Assembly (NCBI GenBank): GCA_003427395.1
Contig: BFEA01000532.1
Span: 804,776-836,899, forward strand
DNA: 32,124 nt
Direction of reading: 5' to 3'
Source of the DNA: Chara braunii
Lineage: Eukaryota > Streptophyta > Charophyceae > Charales > Characeae
How positions within the stretch are numbered: the first letter of the stretch is position 1; each line of letters begins with the position of its first letter. A program made the translations under genes and the position numbers. Below, piece by piece: positions 1 to 10,696 of the stretch. The notes below the pieces were generated by a model that saw only the letters and a list, made by a program, of their open reading frames with translations, was not told the DNA's origin and did no database searches.

Positions 1-93
<93 letters not shown>
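1..93. repeat. (CT)n-(CA)n compound microsatellite
   Basis: An uninterrupted CT dinucleotide run (1-50) passes directly into a CA run (51-93), followed by two copies of a short ACTCTAACA-like unit. It is cut by the window edge, so its full length is unknown. Confidence 0.95.
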
Positions 94-96
<3 letters not shown>

Positions 97-230
97 AACA
101 TACACTCTAACACAGGTAACGTTTGAATGCATGGCGGATCGTAAGCACACAGCACAGTCAATGTGATCTTAAAAAAACGAAAAAAAAACAAAACTTCACG
201 CTGCAACCCCGTTTTCTATTCGTTTACTTC

Positions 231-361
231 TTTTTTTTTTCCAAACAGCTACAAGGCTCCAATCTATTCGTGGGGAGCAGCATGTGCTGGGAACCGGGCC
301 CAGCGTCCCATATGGAAATTTACATAGAATTCTGAAAGTCTGAGATACCGGGGCCATTACC
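231..361 (-). mobile_element. 5'-truncated LINE 3' end (tail copy A)
   Basis: Read on the minus strand this is a 3' untranslated tail ending in poly-A (T run at 231-240 on the plus strand). It matches, over about 120 bases, the tail that precedes the poly-A of LINE-A at 18610-18768, and more weakly the LINE-B tail at 21172-21235. A stem-loop is visible: GCTGGG (286-291) pairs with CCCAGC (299-304) around a 7-base loop. The extent beyond 361 is uncertain. It is most simply a dead-on-arrival LINE copy or a short non-autonomous element sharing the LINE tail. Confidence 0.7.
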
Positions 362-439
362 CGACTTTGGCTAAGAAAATTTTGAACGACTTAGAAAATT
401 ACTACAACGAAACTTCAGGAGAAAGGTCTGGCCGCAACA

Positions 440-2000
440 AAACATGCCACCACAGAGGTCCTACAAGTGGTCAAAACCCTGGGGATCCCTAGCAACCCTT
501 CTAAAGCTCTCCAGTACTGTCTTACTCCGTGCTGAACTCTTCCAGGCCTCACAACCCCACCGCGCTAGGTTACAGGGCGACATGAGTCACCCAGCTCCGA
601 CCAGCGTTGTCCCAGCAGCAACCATTGGTTGTCCCTTGGAATGCCCACACCAAAGCATCCCCAGATCTCTCTACCAGGCCTCACACTCCTGCATCAGCAG
701 GTTACAGGGAAACACCCCAGCACCGGCCAGCGACGTTCTGCCATCGAACAGTCGCAGATCATTTAGTATATCAGCAATGGAGCCATCTAAGATGAGTTGC
801 TAGGAGTCCCAGAATCCAAAACATTCTTAAGACCCCCCTTGGTAACCATGAACAACCAACCAAACCTTGGATCTTAGGAACAATCAGACCGAAAAAAAAA
901 CACTTGCCTTAGTGTTTTCAGCAGCCCAAACCTATCTGCCTCCCCCCCAATGTCCCGATACTCAATCGCAACCAGGCCTCACACCCCCAACTGCTAGGTT
1001 ACAGAGTGGCATGACCAGCCCCAGAAAACCCCCACCTGCAAGGCTACAGGGCAAAGCGACCCGCCCCGCCTCCAGTCAACGTCGACTGAGTACCGGCTCG
1101 CCAATAGACACTAGAGTGCCTTCCACCCTCGATAACCCCCAAGATCTCTCTACCAGGTCTCAGACCCCCGTGCAACTTGAGTTACAGGGCAGCGCGGCCA
1201 AGCCCCAGCACCGACCAGCGTCATTCTGGCCTCGTCCATTAGCAAACAACCGGGACCAAGGATATCAGCAGATGGCAGCCAAACCCCAATCATCACCCTC
1301 GCTGTAGTTTCAATCATCCAGCTCCTCCAGACACTGGTTGCATGAACTGACACTATTCCTTTTCAACCCTACTCCGGCAAGACTTACTGGTAGAGCCACC
1401 ATCTCCACCACCATTGTGCCCTATTTCCACCCTACAGGTTAACCCCTTCGCCGCAGAGCGCATTATTTCCAACCATCGCAGCCCACACAACCCACAGCAA
1501 CCAGCACCAAACTTGTGAAGATTCCAAATAGAAATTCATAAGACTCAGATGCACAAAACTGATCTTGGATTGTGTTTTACGAGCCGACTGCAATCAAAAG
1601 AACCATCCTCCCTCTACCCTACATTGCCTACAATCCCCTTCTCTTCTTCATCCCCCGACAAGCTGGCCTCCTCAACCATAGAGTTTGTGGGATGAGAACA
1701 GCAGCCACAACCATACCGTGGACACATTCCTCGACTCGTTCTCCTCTCACGACAAGCCGACCTCCTCCACCCATAGTTCACAAGAGGAGGACAAGCAGAA
1801 ATCAGATAAACTTAGCATCCTTTACCCTCACCCAATAAGCGCATCACCAACCCCACCAACCTCTTTCCTCTCTCCGGCAAGACTTATGACAACTAAGCCA
1901 CCATCTCAGTTGCGGCTATACCCTAGTCCAATCCCACTAGCAGCCCTCCTCGCCAGTAGGACACAATTTCACCAACCATAAACTATCCCCCCGACCCAGG
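440..2000. repeat. Dispersed C-rich repeat region with internal degenerate units
   Basis: The motif CCAGGCCTCACA or a close variant recurs near 543, 675, 970 and 1152, each followed about 25 bases later by GGTTACAGGG-like sequence and then CAGC(A/T)CCGACCAGCG-like sequence. The same modules appear in reverse complement at 12600-12760 and 8195-8285. A second module (GGCAAGACTT followed by GCCACCATCTC) occurs at 1377 and 1877 and in reverse complement at 12240-12280. Open frames here are short, Pro/Ser/Thr-rich and lie in several overlapping frames, as expected of C-rich non-coding DNA. I call it a non-coding retroposon-like repeat, not a gene. Its ends are not defined. Confidence 0.55.
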
Positions 2001-3300
2001 TACCACACATCTTCAAAACACATGGCCCGCAAACATCAACAGAAGAGGTGGGTAAATCTTGTAAACCCACCCAATCGAAAATTCCACAAGACGCAAAATT
2101 CGAATTCAAATCCAGAAAACTTTTGTTGCACAAAGTGAAAGTAAGATTAAACACTTCTAATAGTAAAAGCCAAAGCAATCAGAGTACAAATTACTTCAAT
2201 TCTTCAATAAGGGGATCAAAATGCGAAACTACAAATTAGGTACAGAGAAATATAAAAATGATAGATTTTGGTATCCCAGAAGGATTTTCGACTCAATTCT
2301 CAAACCACAGTTTGAAAATCATTCAGCAAAAAAATTGGTACGTTTTTTTAGAAAATTTTGTAGAGAATCAATTTTAAACCATACTTGAGAATTTTATAAC
2401 GGGATCAAAATTATTTCAAAACAAAAGAGTTCTTACGTCTGTTAAAATCAGAATTGGATTCTATTGTTCTAATTTGCGAGTATCAACAATATTGGTTGTT
2501 ATAACATGCCAACAACTCTAAAATTCCAATCAGTTCAACATTTAGAAGATTATTAGTAGTTATTGGAGTATGAGCTAGCCAATCCACTCATGGGCAGGAC
2601 CACAACCCTAAGAGTTATCAAACAATGAGAAACCTCTATCCCCACTTCCCCAACAACCCCAACTTACCTCTTCCCCCTCAAACCCTACCCCACTGTCTTC
2701 AGGGAAGGAGAGACACCCTCCCTCAAACTGCTAGTCACTAGGCTCTACAACAATACTAACACTGAAGACTGCAACGATCATCTTCAATCCCCCCAAGAAG
2801 AATCGAAGACAGTGCAGCACCTCCTCGCCAAACCCGTTGGCGAGTTGCCACAGGAGATTCAAGCCTTCGTAGAATTCTACTTACCATACTGTTGAGGACG
2901 AAGGGGAAATATTCTCAACCACCCACATGAACAACTTTCCTCTCCCTCTCTCTGTGTGAGAGTACACTCCTCCCTTCCCAACAGAACCCAAACTGAAGCT
3001 CCCCCGTCGATAACAACCCAAAATACACTTCCCCTAGTGAATGTAACTCGTGGCATCCCCAACCGCTATAACCCACCTGCCCATGTGGAGTCGCCCCACG
3101 ACCTCGTCCATGCACGGCAACCCAACAAGCATCATCTATCTTACCTTCACGGATGACGACACCGCACTCCAGCGCCGCTCCTTAGCGCCATACCCACCAT
3201 GCCTTACTCCCTCGCCATGCACTCCCTCCCACCACCACTCACCAGCGGCTCACACCCCGAGGACACCGTTGTCGTGTGAAGACGCGCAATCCGACCGGGC
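2001..3300. other. No recognised gene; AT-rich then C-rich spacer
   Basis: 2050-2560 is AT-rich with no motif I recognise. From about 2623 to 2894 one plus-strand frame stays open for about 90 codons without an ATG start and ends at a TGA; its translation has a mixed, protein-like composition but matches nothing I know. It could be a decayed transposon fragment or chance. 2940-3260 is C-rich with short overlapping open frames only. Confidence 0.4.
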
Positions 3301-3315
3301 GCTCGTGGTCGGACC

Positions 3316-3345
3316 GGGCGCAGCGCTCCCGGTAGCGCTGCGCCC
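3316..3345. repeat. GC-rich perfect hairpin
   Basis: A 12-base arm (3316-3327) pairs perfectly with 3334-3345 around a 6-base loop. Partly matched bases (GGTCGG/CCGACC-like) flank both arms. It lies just outside the poly-A end of the minus-strand LINE at 3370. Confidence 0.85.
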
Positions 3346-3369
3346 GACCGATTACATTTTTCTACGTAC

Positions 3370-6300
3370 TTTTTTTTTTTTTTAACACACAATCAATTCC
3401 AATATAAAGGTAAAACGAGGTTGGGGACCTCACAATTCAACCCGGAGTATTTGGCAGCATCAACCAACTTCGCTTACAGGCAGTAGCCTACGAGTTGGAC
3501 TCAAAGCAAACTCAATCCCACTAGATCTGAAACTTCAGAGGGAGATGATTTAAACTAGGAACTCTTCCGGCCCCAACGAGCCTTTGTCGTGATGCTCCCA
3601 CTTTGAGACAATTAAATTGTTGCCAATACCTGCAAAACCGCACAAACCAAAAACCCCACTAATGAACTGACCAAGCTCCTATTGTAGCTTATTATACTAT
3701 CATCTAGTTCTACGGTACTACTTTGATTGTCTCTCGTTCTATCTATCTCAACTTACACTGCCACCTAACACGGTGGCTGGATCGACCGATCCTCCTTACT
3801 TAACGCTCCCTCCACCTTACATTCACCCCCCGCCTGTCACCTGTGACCCTTCCAATCACCCCAAAACCGAGTAGTCCAGTTTTTGATCCTTCGTACTATC
3901 CTTTCATGAACCACTCATCTAACACTAATTTTCCTGCTTCCACCTTGACCAACTTTTCTTGTTTGCACCAGGTTTCCTGAAATCATCTGATACCTGTCTC
4001 TCTGTTCCTTTCCTTGTTCACCTTCCTTTTCCATTCCGTCAAAATTGATCTCCGGAGTAGCTTCGCGAAAGTCGTTCTCAACGGTTTGTTCATCCATTCC
4101 TTGCTTTTGAAGACTCTATCATTTCTTTTCTGCCAAATAACCGAAATAGCCACTGTCGTGGCAGTCTGGGCCACATACCCCCACCCTTTAGATAAATTGT
4201 GGCCTTCGTGGACTCCGCCCAGTAAGACCCATTCTTTTGTCCATGGGAAGAACCCCGTTGTACACTTTTCCCAGAACTTTGTTCACCATTTCCAAAGTCT
4301 TGCGGAGGCTGGGCAATCCCACCACAGATGAATTGTGGATCCGAATGCCCATTCACATCTTACACACTTTAGTTCGTCTTTCACTCCAGCAACTCTTGAG
4401 GGCTCTGTCTATCTGTGGTGGTTTCATCTCTAGCAACTGCATCCATCTTATTTTCGCCACTAACTCTGGTGTTTCAAGGGGAACACCATTTTGTATCCAA
4501 TCTTTTGTGTGTAGTTCAGTACACATACATTCTCTCCTCCTCTCCCTTGGGCTCTCCACTCCCACATCGTCGGGTCTCCTCTATATAGCAACATCGTTTT
4601 CCTTTTGCAAACAACACCTTCTATCCCTCTGTTTCAGAGATCATTCGGATTTGCGACAAAGCTGATCCCAGTCGCGGTGCATCTTTTGTCTTATTTGTTA
4701 GCTGTCTACCAGTTTCTGGCTTCTTCCATCCTTGGAATACTCTCTTACCATTCGGTTGGTACTCTATCAGTTCCCACAATTTCGTTTCTGCTTCCTCCTC
4801 TGTCTCCTGGATGTACCATGTCCCTGATGGATCGGTTGACTCGGGTGACATCTTCTCTTTCCACTCCCTTGGTATAACATTTATCACTGCATTCAAACGT
4901 TTCTCCACCTATCTTAATTGACCCAACATTTATGTCAGTTCCTCCGCCGTCTTCCAAACTTCTACGAACCCATTCCAGATGTCCTGAATCCTTACTACTC
5001 CCCTCTCGATTCATGTCCTCCCGAAGCTTGATTGTTGAGTGTCCGCGTGGAACCATTGACCATCCTCGGTCTGAATACTTGGGTTCTCGAATATCGGTTG
5101 TGCGAGGATTTCCACCTTCGTCTTCGAGGGAACCCAGATGTTTGGCCTTAGCTTTCTCCATGCCAGAATGATAGCTACCCATAATATCGATTTGACTTTT
5201 CTCCTTTGGTGTGACAACAGGAAGTTACACGTCCATACATCTTCTGTTCTTGTGAGATTTCATTCTTTCGCTAGGATGGACTCTGCCAGGCATGCTTTCA
5301 CCACCCATTTGATCAGTAGTGCCTCGTTCTGTTTCTTTGGGTCTGTAATGCCTAGCCCCCCTTCTGATCGCGGTAGGCAGAGCAACTCTCACGCCACCTT
5401 AGATATGAAACCGTCTTGATCCTTTGCAAACGGTTTCCAAATAAACCGTCTTGCCCACAAACCTACCTTTTTGATCAATTTATATGTGGCATCTCCTACC
5501 TTCTTAATGATTCTCACAAACCAGAAAAGAGTAAACAATGCTCCATTTAGGACCAGCGATCACCCAAAGATAGATAAGTGTGGTGCTTTTCCCCATGTAA
5601 CTAGACGGTGGAGTGACCTTTGGAGCATGAGATCATCTTGTGTGGTTGAGAACTCCATCAATGAGATTTGTACTCCTAATAACCGTTCTGCTTTATCTTC
5701 CTCAATCCTTTTCATCCCCCACTGCACCCGTAGTTCGAAAATTTCAGGGAGAAAAAAAACCGACTTGTGTCAGTTTATGGCGGCTTCAGACAAATCTGAA
5801 TATTCATCTAGGCATACTTTGAGGGCGCTCAGAGACTCAAAAGAGTTTTCTGAGATTGCGCATAGATCATCAGCCAAGACCTTCACCTTGTAAGATCCCG
5901 ACCCTGCAGACATTCCTCTTATCTGCGGATGCATACGGATGTTGTTGAGAACTATTTCGAACTAAACTGCAAACACGAGACATGCCAATGGGCATCCTTG
6001 TCGCAAGGACCTGGTCAGATGAAACTCCTTCGAAACTTGGCCATTTATGATCACAGCTGCAGATGAGAAAGTATACAGTGCTTTGACCCATGAAATAAAA
6101 TTGACTCTAAATTTCATTCATGTTAGCGTTGACAAGACATACGACCAGTTCACCCGGTCGTATGCATTTTCCAGATCTAGGAGTAGCGCAATCATACTCA
6201 ACTCTTTATCCTGATCATCTCTAGGGTCTCTATTGCTGTAATGATATTGTCGAAAATTGATCTACCTTGTACGAAAGCTGCCTGATCCGCATTGACCAAG

Positions 6301-6720
6301 TCTGGTAAATATTTGCCCAATCTCTGAGCCAGGATTTTCGCCAATATCTTATAAGACACGTTCAGAAGAGAAACTGGTCTCCAGTTTCTTATTTCCGAGC
6401 GGTCTCCGTTCTTAAACAACACTGATATGACCCCGCTGCACATACTTACAGACAATCGTCCTCCAGTCAGAATTCCACCTATGGCATCCTAAAGTTCTGC
6501 ATACAGCTCCATCGGTAGCCCATCATTACCAGACGCTTTTCCTTTTGTCTGAAGTGCTTAGTGTGCCTCTTCTACCTTCACTGGTCGGTCCAAGTCCAGT
6601 CTACCCTGTGGAGACAGTTTGACAGTCATGTTGGCCCAATGTGTGCTCCCTTCATATAAGTCTGTTACTACATCGGCCTCTTGTGTGCGAGAAGTCCGTT
6701 ACTTTTTCTTTTTCTTTTCC
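3370..6720 (-). mobile_element. Old 5'-truncated L1-like LINE (LINE-old)
   Basis: On the minus strand the order is: partial reverse transcriptase, RT thumb-like region, C-terminal zinc-binding region, about 400 bases of apparent 3' untranslated sequence, and a poly-A tract (T run 3370-3383 on the plus strand). The endonuclease and ORF1 are absent, so the copy is 5'-truncated near 6720. It is clearly distinct in sequence from LINE-A and LINE-B. Assigning the poly-A at 3370 to this element is inference from order and orientation. No target-site duplication was found by eye. Confidence 0.75.
3840..6710 (-). pseudogene. LINE ORF2 remnant: reverse transcriptase and zinc-binding C-terminus
   Basis: This is a decayed non-LTR reverse transcriptase that once copied the LINE RNA at a nicked target. 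About 6590-6530 encodes KGKASGNDGLP, the usual N-terminal RT block. 6455-6198 carries NWRPVSLLNVSYKILAK and FVQGRSIFDNI, both typical L1-type signatures. Further on are DLENAYDRVNW (motif A), RQGCPLA (motif B) and LADD (about 5877-5866) in place of the usual FADD/YADD. After the RT comes a GGLGITDPK block near 5350 and then, near 4340-4270, a CVRC...H...C pattern of the zf-RVT type. Stops and frameshifts interrupt the frame throughout, so it cannot make a functional enzyme. Family identity is secure; exact reading frames are approximate. Confidence 0.8.
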
Positions 6721-6756
6721 CCTTGCCTAGGAAAGTTGCATCCTAGAATTCATTCT

Positions 6757-6829
6757 ACAAGGTACGTACCTTGTATTCGAATACAAGGTACCCCGCACCT
6801 TGTATTCGTGTACAAGGTACGTACCTTGT
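6757..6829. repeat. Cluster of nested perfect palindromes
   Basis: ACAAGGTACGTACCTTGT, an 18-base perfect palindrome, occurs at 6757-6774 and again at 6812-6829. Between them a 26-base perfect palindrome (6766-6791) overlaps the first one. The whole block is built from repeats of an ACCTTGTATTCG-like unit in both orientations. Nothing coding is seen. Confidence 0.9.
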
Positions 6830-6839
6830 TTTCAGGTTA

Positions 6840-8190
6840 AGACGGTAGTGGTTTAAGAGAGAATAATAAGAAAATGAAATATTTTGTTCTCCCGTCCCCC
6901 CGCCCCCCTCTCCCCCTGTCCCTTCGCTGCCTCCGTTGACAAGGACAATTCTGATCACCAACTCTCCTTATCAGCCCATACAGACCTACTTTCTCACCCT
7001 CCTCCCGCCAAAGCATCAGTTCCCACCTAGGTATGCCTCAGCCAACCCGTTGTCCTCATCTGCCACCGCCAGGATGTGATGTTGGACCGTACATGTCTCC
7101 CGGCCCCAGACTCGAGCGTTCCTCAAAATCAGCTCCCATTCCTGATGGGGCTTTCACGTCCCTCCTTGTTAAAGCCTCTGTAAAGTAGAGCTCTCCAACG
7201 AAGTCTTATCCACAATATCCATGAGGAAAAATATTGTCACGCTAAGAGGAGAGACAAAAGTTAACAATAGGAATAAGAGAAGGAGAAAAAGTTATCAAGG
7301 AAACAGCTGACTAGAAAATTCGGGAAATACACCCTAATGATGACGGTGATAAATTAGGAGAACTGAGAACGAGGAATGCGAACAAAGGCAGACAATAAGT
7401 TTTAAATTAAGGAATTATTACCAGAAGACCTCAGCAGAGTCAGCACCGTGCTGCTTAAGATGTTAATGATGAAAATGGTCTTGGAGATGTTGATGGTGGT
7501 GATGATGGCACGTAGCCACGTGATGAAGATGAGAATAATGACATCAGCAACCTAATGATGATATGGTGAAACACTCCCTGATGATAACTTTATAAAACAA
7601 CACCCTGATGATCGGGTGCTCGGATGATGATGGCGAGTGCTCTGATGATGATGGCGCACAATGCGCTAATGATAATGCCGGCAGAATGTCGTGCGAAGCA
7701 GCCTGGTGAAGAAAATGGTGATGACGAGGGGCAGACAACGCTCTGGATGATCAGTACCAGCTTAACTAAACCTATTGTTGAAGCAACCTTATGTTGACGA
7801 TGAGACGATGCCACGATGGTGAGAACGACCCGCTCCCTGCTGATAATGACAAATCACAATCCAGCGCACCTAAAGAAGAATGAGCAAACCACCACCCCCC
7901 ATTCCTTCTTCCTCCTAGACGCTTTCACCGTCAATCCCCTCCCCCACTACTCCTCCTGCAACCCCTCCTTCTCCATACCCCACCCTCTCCCACAATATTA
8001 CCTTTCCCACTCATTCCTTCGTCTTCCCCCCATGTTCGAAAAGTTGAAGAAAGCAGAGCAACAACGAACATAATGGAGACAAAGAGTGCGAGATGAAACA
8101 AGCAGAAATTGGTGGGACGCGCCTGTCATATGCCTAGTAGCCAGCCTCTACAACAAGCTGGACTTCTTTTATAAAAGAACGAAAAATGAA
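6840..8190. other. No gene seen; GATGAT-rich low-complexity stretch
   Basis: 6890-6930 is a C-rich tract. 7440-7810 is dense in GATGA/TGATGATGG words, with near-repeated phrases around 7605-7680. 7880-8030 is C/T-rich. No open frame has protein-like composition, and no RNA gene was recognised. Confidence 0.6.
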
Positions 8191-8194
8191 AAAG

Positions 8195-8285
8195 AAGCAG
8201 CATCGCCCTGTAACCTGCACACGTAGGAGCTCGAGGCTTGGTAGAGAGATCTGGGGATTGCTGAGGGAGAAAGGCAATCCTGAAA
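8195..8285 (-). repeat. Fragment of the dispersed CCAGGCCTCAC repeat
   Basis: Read on the minus strand, this stretch has the same order of words as 640-720 and 1130-1190: GATCTCTCTACCA, a CCTC-type word, then GTTACAGGGCGA. It is a short, diverged piece with undefined ends. Confidence 0.5.
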
Positions 8286-8410
8286 CTTGACCGAAGCCAA
8301 TAATCTGGCGGACAATGGTCGGAGCTAGATTTGGGGTGTGAGACCGAGAAAAGGCTTGATTGGAACACAACACAACATAGTTTGAAGAGTGCCTTGAGTT
8401 ACTTAGATAA

Positions 8411-8510
8411 ATGATCATCTACTCAGAACTCAACTTCGAACCTATCCCTATTCCTGGAATTAGGGATAGGTTCGAAGTTGAGTTCCGACTGTTCTGAGTA
8501 GATTATCATC
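8411..8510. repeat. Long fold-back (inverted repeat)
   Basis: A perfect 25-base arm (8426-8450) pairs with 8461-8485 around a 10-base spacer (8451-8460). After a small asymmetric bulge the pairing resumes between about 8412-8427 and 8493-8508. The structure could be a small fold-back element or a hairpin RNA precursor; no transcription signal was seen. Confidence 0.9.
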
Positions 8511-8569
8511 TGATAGATTTTGCCTATTCACTGTATTTTTAGAGAATATTTCATTATTATCCCAAGTTC

Positions 8570-8680
8570 TCATCAATCATCAATGTATTCCAATTACAAG
8601 GGACGCTGGGCCGGTTCCTAGCACATGCTGCGCCCCGCGAATAGATTGGAGTATTTTGAAAAAAAAAAAAAAAAAAAAAA
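8570..8680 (+). mobile_element. Short LINE 3' end with poly-A (tail copy B)
   Basis: CATCAATGT followed by GGGACGCTGGGCC and ending in GAATAGATTGGAG plus an A run (8659-8680) matches the 3' tail of LINE-B (minus strand, 21235-21172). The stem-loop is kept: GCTGGG (8605-8610) can pair with CCTAGC (8617-8622) with one G-U pair. The copy is 5'-truncated to little more than the tail. Confidence 0.7.
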
Positions 8681-8769
8681 GAGGCGGAAGCATAAGGAAA
8701 GGAGGAAAGTCAGGAGGAAAGAGGAGAAAAATAGCAGTAGGCGCACTAGCGTTTCAATGCTGCTGAAGA

Positions 8770-8850
8770 TTTTTTTTTTTTTTTTTTAATAGAAAATACC
8801 TCCGTTAGTGCTAGTGGTGTTGATAAGAGCAGACACCGCTAGCACCTGGG
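8770..8850 (-). mobile_element. 3' end of a second poly-A retroposon family (tail type 2)
   Basis: On the minus strand a tail of about 45 bases is followed by poly-A (T run 8770-8787). The tail holds a two-part stem: GTGCTAG (8808-8814) pairs with CTAGCAC (8839-8845), and inside it GGTGT (8816-8820) pairs with ACACC (8833-8837). The same tail occurs at 12520-12560 in the same orientation. Upstream (8851-9120) is GATGA-rich sequence with no recognisable domain. Confidence 0.55.
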
Positions 8851-9122
8851 GGGAGCGGATGATATCCACTACTGATGGTGATAATTAAGACCTGCAAGAA
8901 ACACTCAACACAGTAGTGAAAACAAGAAGAAGAATGAGCGCCTCGATGAAAGCAGCGCCCTTGATGATGCCTCTCTGATGAATACGACCTGATGATGAAG
9001 ATGGATAGCAACGTGATGATGCAGACAAATATCTCCCTGATGGTCTTCCTGCTCGCACACTCCTTTTCAGTGCCAACTTTTTCATTATTGATCCAAACAT
9101 GTAAAAACTGGACACATGACAT

Positions 9123-9270
9123 AGTCTGCACATTATCAGCCATAAGACCTCCTCCGTGCAAGCACGGATTCGAACCGGCGCCCTCAGCCTCAAAAGTCAA
9201 GTCTCTTAACCACTACAATCATGACACGGTGTACAAAAGTGGATCCATGCCGATCGTGATATCCACCCCA
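9123..9270 (-). mobile_element. tRNA-like SINE, copy 1 (intact across the insertion point)
   Basis: On the minus strand an A-box-like GTAGTGGTTAAGAG is followed about 40 bases later by GGTTCGAATCC, which matches the tRNA B-box consensus exactly. This is the internal promoter layout of RNA polymerase III genes. The body after the B box (GTGCTTGCAC, then the complement of TGCACATTATCAGCC) is shared with copy 2 at 9454-9560. The T-arm does not pair well, so it is tRNA-derived, not a working tRNA gene. The upstream piece GTGTACAAAAGTGGATCC (9229-9246, plus strand) is also found at 10483-10500. Confidence 0.6.
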
Positions 9271-9453
9271 CCCCTGCATGGCTGTAGTGTCCTTCAACTC
9301 ACACACACCACACACAATACCACACTAAGCATCCGCCACACAGGCAGTAGTCGCACACTCCGCTCTCATCCAGCACAACTGCTATCCAACGGTTTTATCC
9401 ACGGGCCACCACATCCAGGTATAATTTCCGGGCTGGTTACCCGGTTGAAGTAC

Positions 9454-9560
9454 AGTCTGCACATTATCAGCCACATGACCTCGTCCGTGCAAGCACGGAT
9501 TCGAACCGGCGCCCTCAGCCTCAAGAGCCGAGTCTCTTAACCACTACAGCCGAGAGACGG
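9454..9560 (-). mobile_element. tRNA-like SINE, copy 2 (interrupted)
   Basis: This is a second copy of the 9123 repeat, about 90% alike by eye, with the same A-box-like and perfect B-box words. Its head is cut at about 9560 by the inverted-repeat element. The missing head sequence (CATGACACGGTGTACAAAAG) reappears directly after that element at 10475, so 9454-9560 and 10475-10507 are the two halves of one original repeat. Confidence 0.65.
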
Positions 9561-10474
9561 TTAATGGAAGGCCAAAAATTCCACTCGCGGTTAATGGAAG
9601 ACCAAAAATTCGGGGTTTTTCGCCGCGTCACTACAAGCAATGTTGTCGAAACTTTTGCGAACGAACTATGCAGGGTCATAATACAAACATAAAAAAATCA
9701 ATAAGGCAAAAAAAAATTGAAAAAATCAAACTCAAGAGCACTTTAAATCCCTATTCGGAGTAGCTTTCGCAGTTCGCCGAAGTTTTTTTCGAGTCTGCTG
9801 TTTTTGCTAAGTTTTTTGTTACTGCTTCAAATACGGCGAAACTGAATACAAATACCCACTTGCGGTTAATGGAAGGCCAAAAATTCGTGGTTTTTCGCCG
9901 CGTCACTACAAACAATGTTGTCAAAACTTTTGCGAACGAACTATGCAGGGTCATATTACAAACATAAAAAAACCAATAAGGCAAATTTTTTTTTGAAAAA
10001 ATCAAACTCAAGAGCACTATAAATCCCTATTCGGAGTAGCTTTCGGAATTTCCCGAAGTTTTTTTCGAGTCTGCTGTTTTTGCTAAGTTTTCTGGTACTG
10101 CTTCAAATACGGCCAAACTGAATATAAATGTACCATAAAGCACATATATAACAGGCAAAATTTCTGCAAAAAAAAAAAGAGAGGTGGTTAATGGAAGGCC
10201 CAATGGCGAATTTTCCACCGAAACTATCATATTTCCCTGAAATTTTACTATTTTCTCCAAAAAAAAAATTGCGAAAATTTTGCCTGTTATATATGTGCTT
10301 TAGGGTATATTTTTATTCAGTTTCACCGTATTTGAAGCAGTAACAAAAAACTTAGAAAAAACAGCAGACTCGAAAAAAACTTCGGTGAACTCCGTTCACA
10401 AAAGTTTCGACAACATTGTTTGTAGTGACGCGGCGAAAAACCCTGAATTTTTGACCTTCCATTAACCGCGAGTG
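9559..10474. mobile_element. Inverted-repeat (TIR/fold-back) DNA element
   Basis: The outer ends are CACTCGCGGTTAATGG (9582) and its reverse complement ending at 10474. The first 275 bases (9582-9856) are repeated in tandem (9857 to about 10131). The right arm (about 10268-10474) is an inverted copy of 9857-10168 lacking roughly 90 internal bases. A centre of about 100 bases holds a further GGTTAATGG word. No transposase is encoded, so it is a non-autonomous, MITE-like element with long arms. The short open frames inside follow the repeat and are not genes. No exact target-site duplication is visible. Confidence 0.7.
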
Positions 10475-10507
10475 CATGACACGGTGTACAAAAGTGGATC
10501 CATGCCG

Positions 10508-10650
10508 GTTGTGACATACCCTAAAATACATATATGTCACACAAAAAGAAAAACAAGTAAAAAAAAAACAAACGAAAAATCAGCACAATGTGACAATTGC
10601 GGTGCAAAATTCGCCAAAAATAACAACCCTGGTTAGCCACATGTGTGGGT
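10508..10650. mobile_element. Partial copy of the GGTTAATGG element family
   Basis: The run of A-rich sequence followed by TGCGGTGCAAAATTCGCC and AAAATAACAACCCTGGTTAGCC resembles the right end of the family at 19366-19481 (GCAGTTTTGGTGAAAAATTT, then AAAATAACACC, then CCATTAACC). It is diverged and truncated, so this is a by-eye assignment. Confidence 0.4.
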
Positions 10651-10696
10651 AGGCGAGGATCGTGTCAAAGCTTCATGCGGTATGTGGCGTGACTGG

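Noticed and set aside
440-1981. Several Pro/Ser/Thr-rich open frames of 60-146 codons
   Set aside because: C-rich DNA lacks stops in many frames; the frames overlap one another, are not conserved between the repeat copies, and match no domain I know.
7440-7810. Many TGATGA words resembling C boxes of C/D snoRNAs
   Set aside because: They come from a GATGAT-rich low-complexity stretch, without a consistent D box (CTGA) at proper spacing or terminal stems.
9142-9220. A functional tRNA gene on the minus strand
   Set aside because: A and B boxes are good, but the T-arm and acceptor stem do not pair and a near-identical copy lies 330 bases away; a SINE fits better.
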